Assembly (NCBI RefSeq): GCF_011801125.1
Contig: NZ_CP046171.1
Location: 434,001-498,000 of the forward strand
Origin: Nocardia brasiliensis
GTDB lineage: Bacteria > Actinomycetota > Actinomycetes > Mycobacteriales > Mycobacteriaceae
Direction of reading: 5' to 3'
DNA length: 64,000 bases
A program made the position numbers and the translations under genes. Shown piece by piece: positions 62,391 to 64,000 of this stretch (its first letter is position 1; every line of letters starts with the position of its first letter). The notes under the pieces were generated by a model. It saw only the letters and a list, made by a program, of their open reading frames with translations. It ran no database searches and had not been told where the DNA came from.

Positions 62391-64000
62391 CAGGTCGCGG
62401 CCCCCGGGTCGCCGCGAAACCAGGGCGCGATCGGATTGCCCCACCATCGCGTCGATGGCGGCACGGTGTCGCCGCGCATGACCAGCGAGGCGGGGCCGAT
62501 GGTCGCGCCCTCGCCGATGGTGGAGGCGGGCAGGGCGACGCAGTGCGGTCCGAGGGTGGCACCGGCGCCGAGGGTGACGGTATCCATGGACATGATCCGG
62601 TCGTGGAAGAGATGGGTCTGCACGACGCACCCGCGCTCCACGGTCGCGCCGTCACCGAGTGTCACCAGGTCTGCCTCCGGTAGCCAATAGGACTCGCACC
62701 ATACCCCGCGGCCGATGTCGGCCCCGAGGCCGCGCAGCCACAGATTCAGCACCGGGGTACCCGTGGCGGCGCGCGCGAACCATGGCGCCGCAACGGTTTC
62801 CACGAAGGTGTCGGAGACCTCGTTGCGCCACACGAACGAGCTCCACAGCGGATGTTCCTCGGTCCCGATTCGGCCGACCAGCGCCCACTTCGCGACCACC
62901 GAGCTCGCGCCCGCCACCGCGCCCGCGGCAAGCAGCACCACGCCGCTGAGCAGTGCGGCGGGCAGATGGCCGACGTCGCGCGCCAGCCAGGCGAGGGTGA
63001 ACAGCACGCCGAGCCCGATCGCGAAGGTCACCAGCACCGGCAGGAGCCGACAGGTCTCGATGACCGCGCGGGCCACCCGTAGTCGCGGCGGCGGATCGAA
63101 AGTGCGTGCGGTGTCGCTGCTTTCCGGCGCGCGGCGCAGTCGCACCGGCGGGCTGCCAAGCCACGACGAGCCCGCCTTGGACTTGGACGGCGCCGCCGAA
63201 AGCACCGCGACCAGACCATTTTTCGGCACGCGCCGACCGGGGGCGGTCATGCCGGAATTGCCGAGGAAGGCGCGCTTGCCGACCTTGGCCTCGCCGATGC
63301 GCAGCCAGCCGCCGCCCAATTCGTAACTGGCGATCATGGTGTCGTCGGCCAGGAACGCGCCGTCGGCGACAACGGTGAACCTCGGCAGCAGCAGCACCGT
63401 CGAGGCCTCGACGTTCTTGCCGATCTTCGCGCCGAGCAGGCGCAGCCAGATCGGCGTGAGCAGGCTCGCGTACAGCGGGAACAGGAAGGTGCGTGCCGCG
63501 TCCAGCAGGCGTTCGGTGGACCACACCTGCCAGCCGGTCCTGCTGCGTACCGGGTGATAGCCCTCGCGCAGCCGGAAGCTGAGCAGCCGCACCAGGATGA
63601 TGGTGATCGCGGCGTACACCGCGAGACTGAGCACCGTCGCCACCGGCAGGATCGCGAACGCCCGGCCCAAACCGCCCGCCAGCGTGCGAGTATCGCGAAT
63701 GAACCAGGCGATGAACAACCCGCCCGCGCCGAGCCCGAGGATCGGCACCGCGGCCAGGGCCATCGAGGTGATACCGAAGATCGCCACCCAGTGTGCCGCC
63801 CGGTCCGGAGTGTGTGCGGGCCAGCGGTGCTGTGCCTTACCGAGTTTCACCGCGGGCGAGCCCGCCCACTCCTGCTCGGCCTTGACCTTGCCGGATACCG
63901 CGGAGCCCGGCGCGACCTCCGCGTTCTTGCCGATCCTGGTGCCGGGTAACAGGATCGATCGGGAGCCGACCACCGCGCCGGGGCCGACGACCACCGGCCC
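62390..64000 (-). CDS. Pls/PosA-type non-ribosomal peptide synthetase, C-terminal part (runs off window)
   Basis: The frame is open to the window edge; about 536 residues are visible. It alternates membrane helices (WVAIFGITSMALAAVPILGLGAGGLFIA; LLPVLVTFAIGLGVLFTLAW) with left-handed hexapeptide-repeat segments (IGKNAEVAPGSAVSG; IGKNVEASTVLLL; TLGAGATLGPHCVALPASTIGEGATIG). This is the C-terminal domain of Pls-type synthetases (as for epsilon-poly-lysine synthetase), which follow adenylation and carrier domains outside this window. The start shown by the first GTG is not the real start. Confidence 0.82.
   Translation of the reverse strand, partial: GPVVVGPGAVVGSRSILLPGTRIGKNAEVAPGSAVSGKVKAEQEWAGSPAVKLGKAQHRWPAHTPDRAAHWVAIFGITSMALAAVPILGLGAGGLFIAWFIRDTRTLAGGLGRAFAILPVATVLSLAVYAAITIILVRLLSFRLREGYHPVRSRTGWQVWSTERLLDAARTFLFPLYASLLTPIWLRLLGAKIGKNVEASTVLLLPRFTVVADGAFLADDTMIASYELGGGWLRIGEAKVGKRAFLGNSGMTAPGRRVPKNGLVAVLSAAPSKSKAGSSWLGSPPVRLRRAPESSDTARTFDPPPRLRVARAVIETCRLLPVLVTFAIGLGVLFTLAWLARDVGHLPAALLSGVVLLAAGAVAGASSVVAKWALVGRIGTEEHPLWSSFVWRNEVSDTFVETVAAPWFARAATGTPVLNLWLRGLGADIGRGVWCESYWLPEADLVTLGDGATVERGCVVQTHLFHDRIMSMDTVTLGAGATLGPHCVALPASTIGEGATIGPASLVMRGDTVPPSTRWWGNPIAPWFRGDPGAAT

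Overview
The window is high-GC actinobacterial DNA. Its gene order follows the Mycobacterium tuberculosis stretch Rv3683 back to Rv3644c almost gene for gene: ponA2, whiB4, the Rv3679/Rv3680 ATPase pair, crp, nth, marP, ephE, acs, dpp, ssd/tad pilus genes, cspA, topA, holB. The divergence of the proteins and the extra genes (NhaA, an Imm33-like duplicated protein, a Pls/PosA-type synthetase end) suggest a Nocardia or a close relative in the Mycobacteriales. This assignment is inferred from recognised protein families and synteny; no search was run.

Layout. 1-16.9 kb holds cell-wall and envelope genes (metallophosphoesterase, bifunctional PBP with PASTA, MarP, EphE-like hydrolase, NhaA), redox and regulatory genes (WhiB4, Crp), the Get3/ArsA-like ATPase pair and DNA repair (Nth, NUDIX). 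17-24.7 kb holds acetyl-CoA synthetase and a dipeptide/oligopeptide ABC transporter operon. 24.8-28.6 kb holds a hydrolase/MarR divergent pair with two matching palindromes, a degenerate Fic-like protein, a candidate Ms1-type (6S-like) RNA next to a perfect CRP-type site, a HAD phosphatase and a clear 6C RNA. 28.7-45.5 kb is the tad/Flp pilus-like locus (ssd, tadA, tadB, tadC, DUF4244 pilin-like gene, two TadE-like genes). Its intergenic parts carry degenerate tandem copies of the 3' ends of tadC and tadE.

The tad locus is interrupted by a ~10.1 kb integrative element (about 34121-44205). It sits inside the small DUF4244 pilin-like gene, so the first 36 codons lie at 34.0 kb and the last 43 codons at 44.2 kb. 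The two junctions share ACGGCCGA. The element carries a large serine integrase at its left end, a RepA-like ATPase with GGTGGAAC repeats, a small serine resolvase with a repeat-rich res-like site, a PD-(D/E)XK-like nuclease with a coiled coil next to a possible immunity-type partner, a string of overlapping small genes and a divergent XRE-type regulator at its right end. No relaxase or FtsK-type transfer gene was seen. Precise excision would rebuild a 79-residue class III prepilin-like protein, so the element may act as a genetic switch for the pilus; this is the main candidate for something new.

45.8-64 kb returns to the conserved backbone: a DExH helicase with a DUF1998-like end, CspA, TopA, a DinB-like protein, a DJ-1/PfpI protein, HolB, tRNA-Thr(CGT), a decayed Uma2-family gene, a CooC-like ATPase, a duplicated Imm33-like protein, two small enzymes, DUF2752, an M1 peptidase and the C-terminal part of a Pls/PosA-type synthetase that runs off the window. 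Base and codon use inside the element looks more AT-rich than its surroundings by eye; this was not computed.
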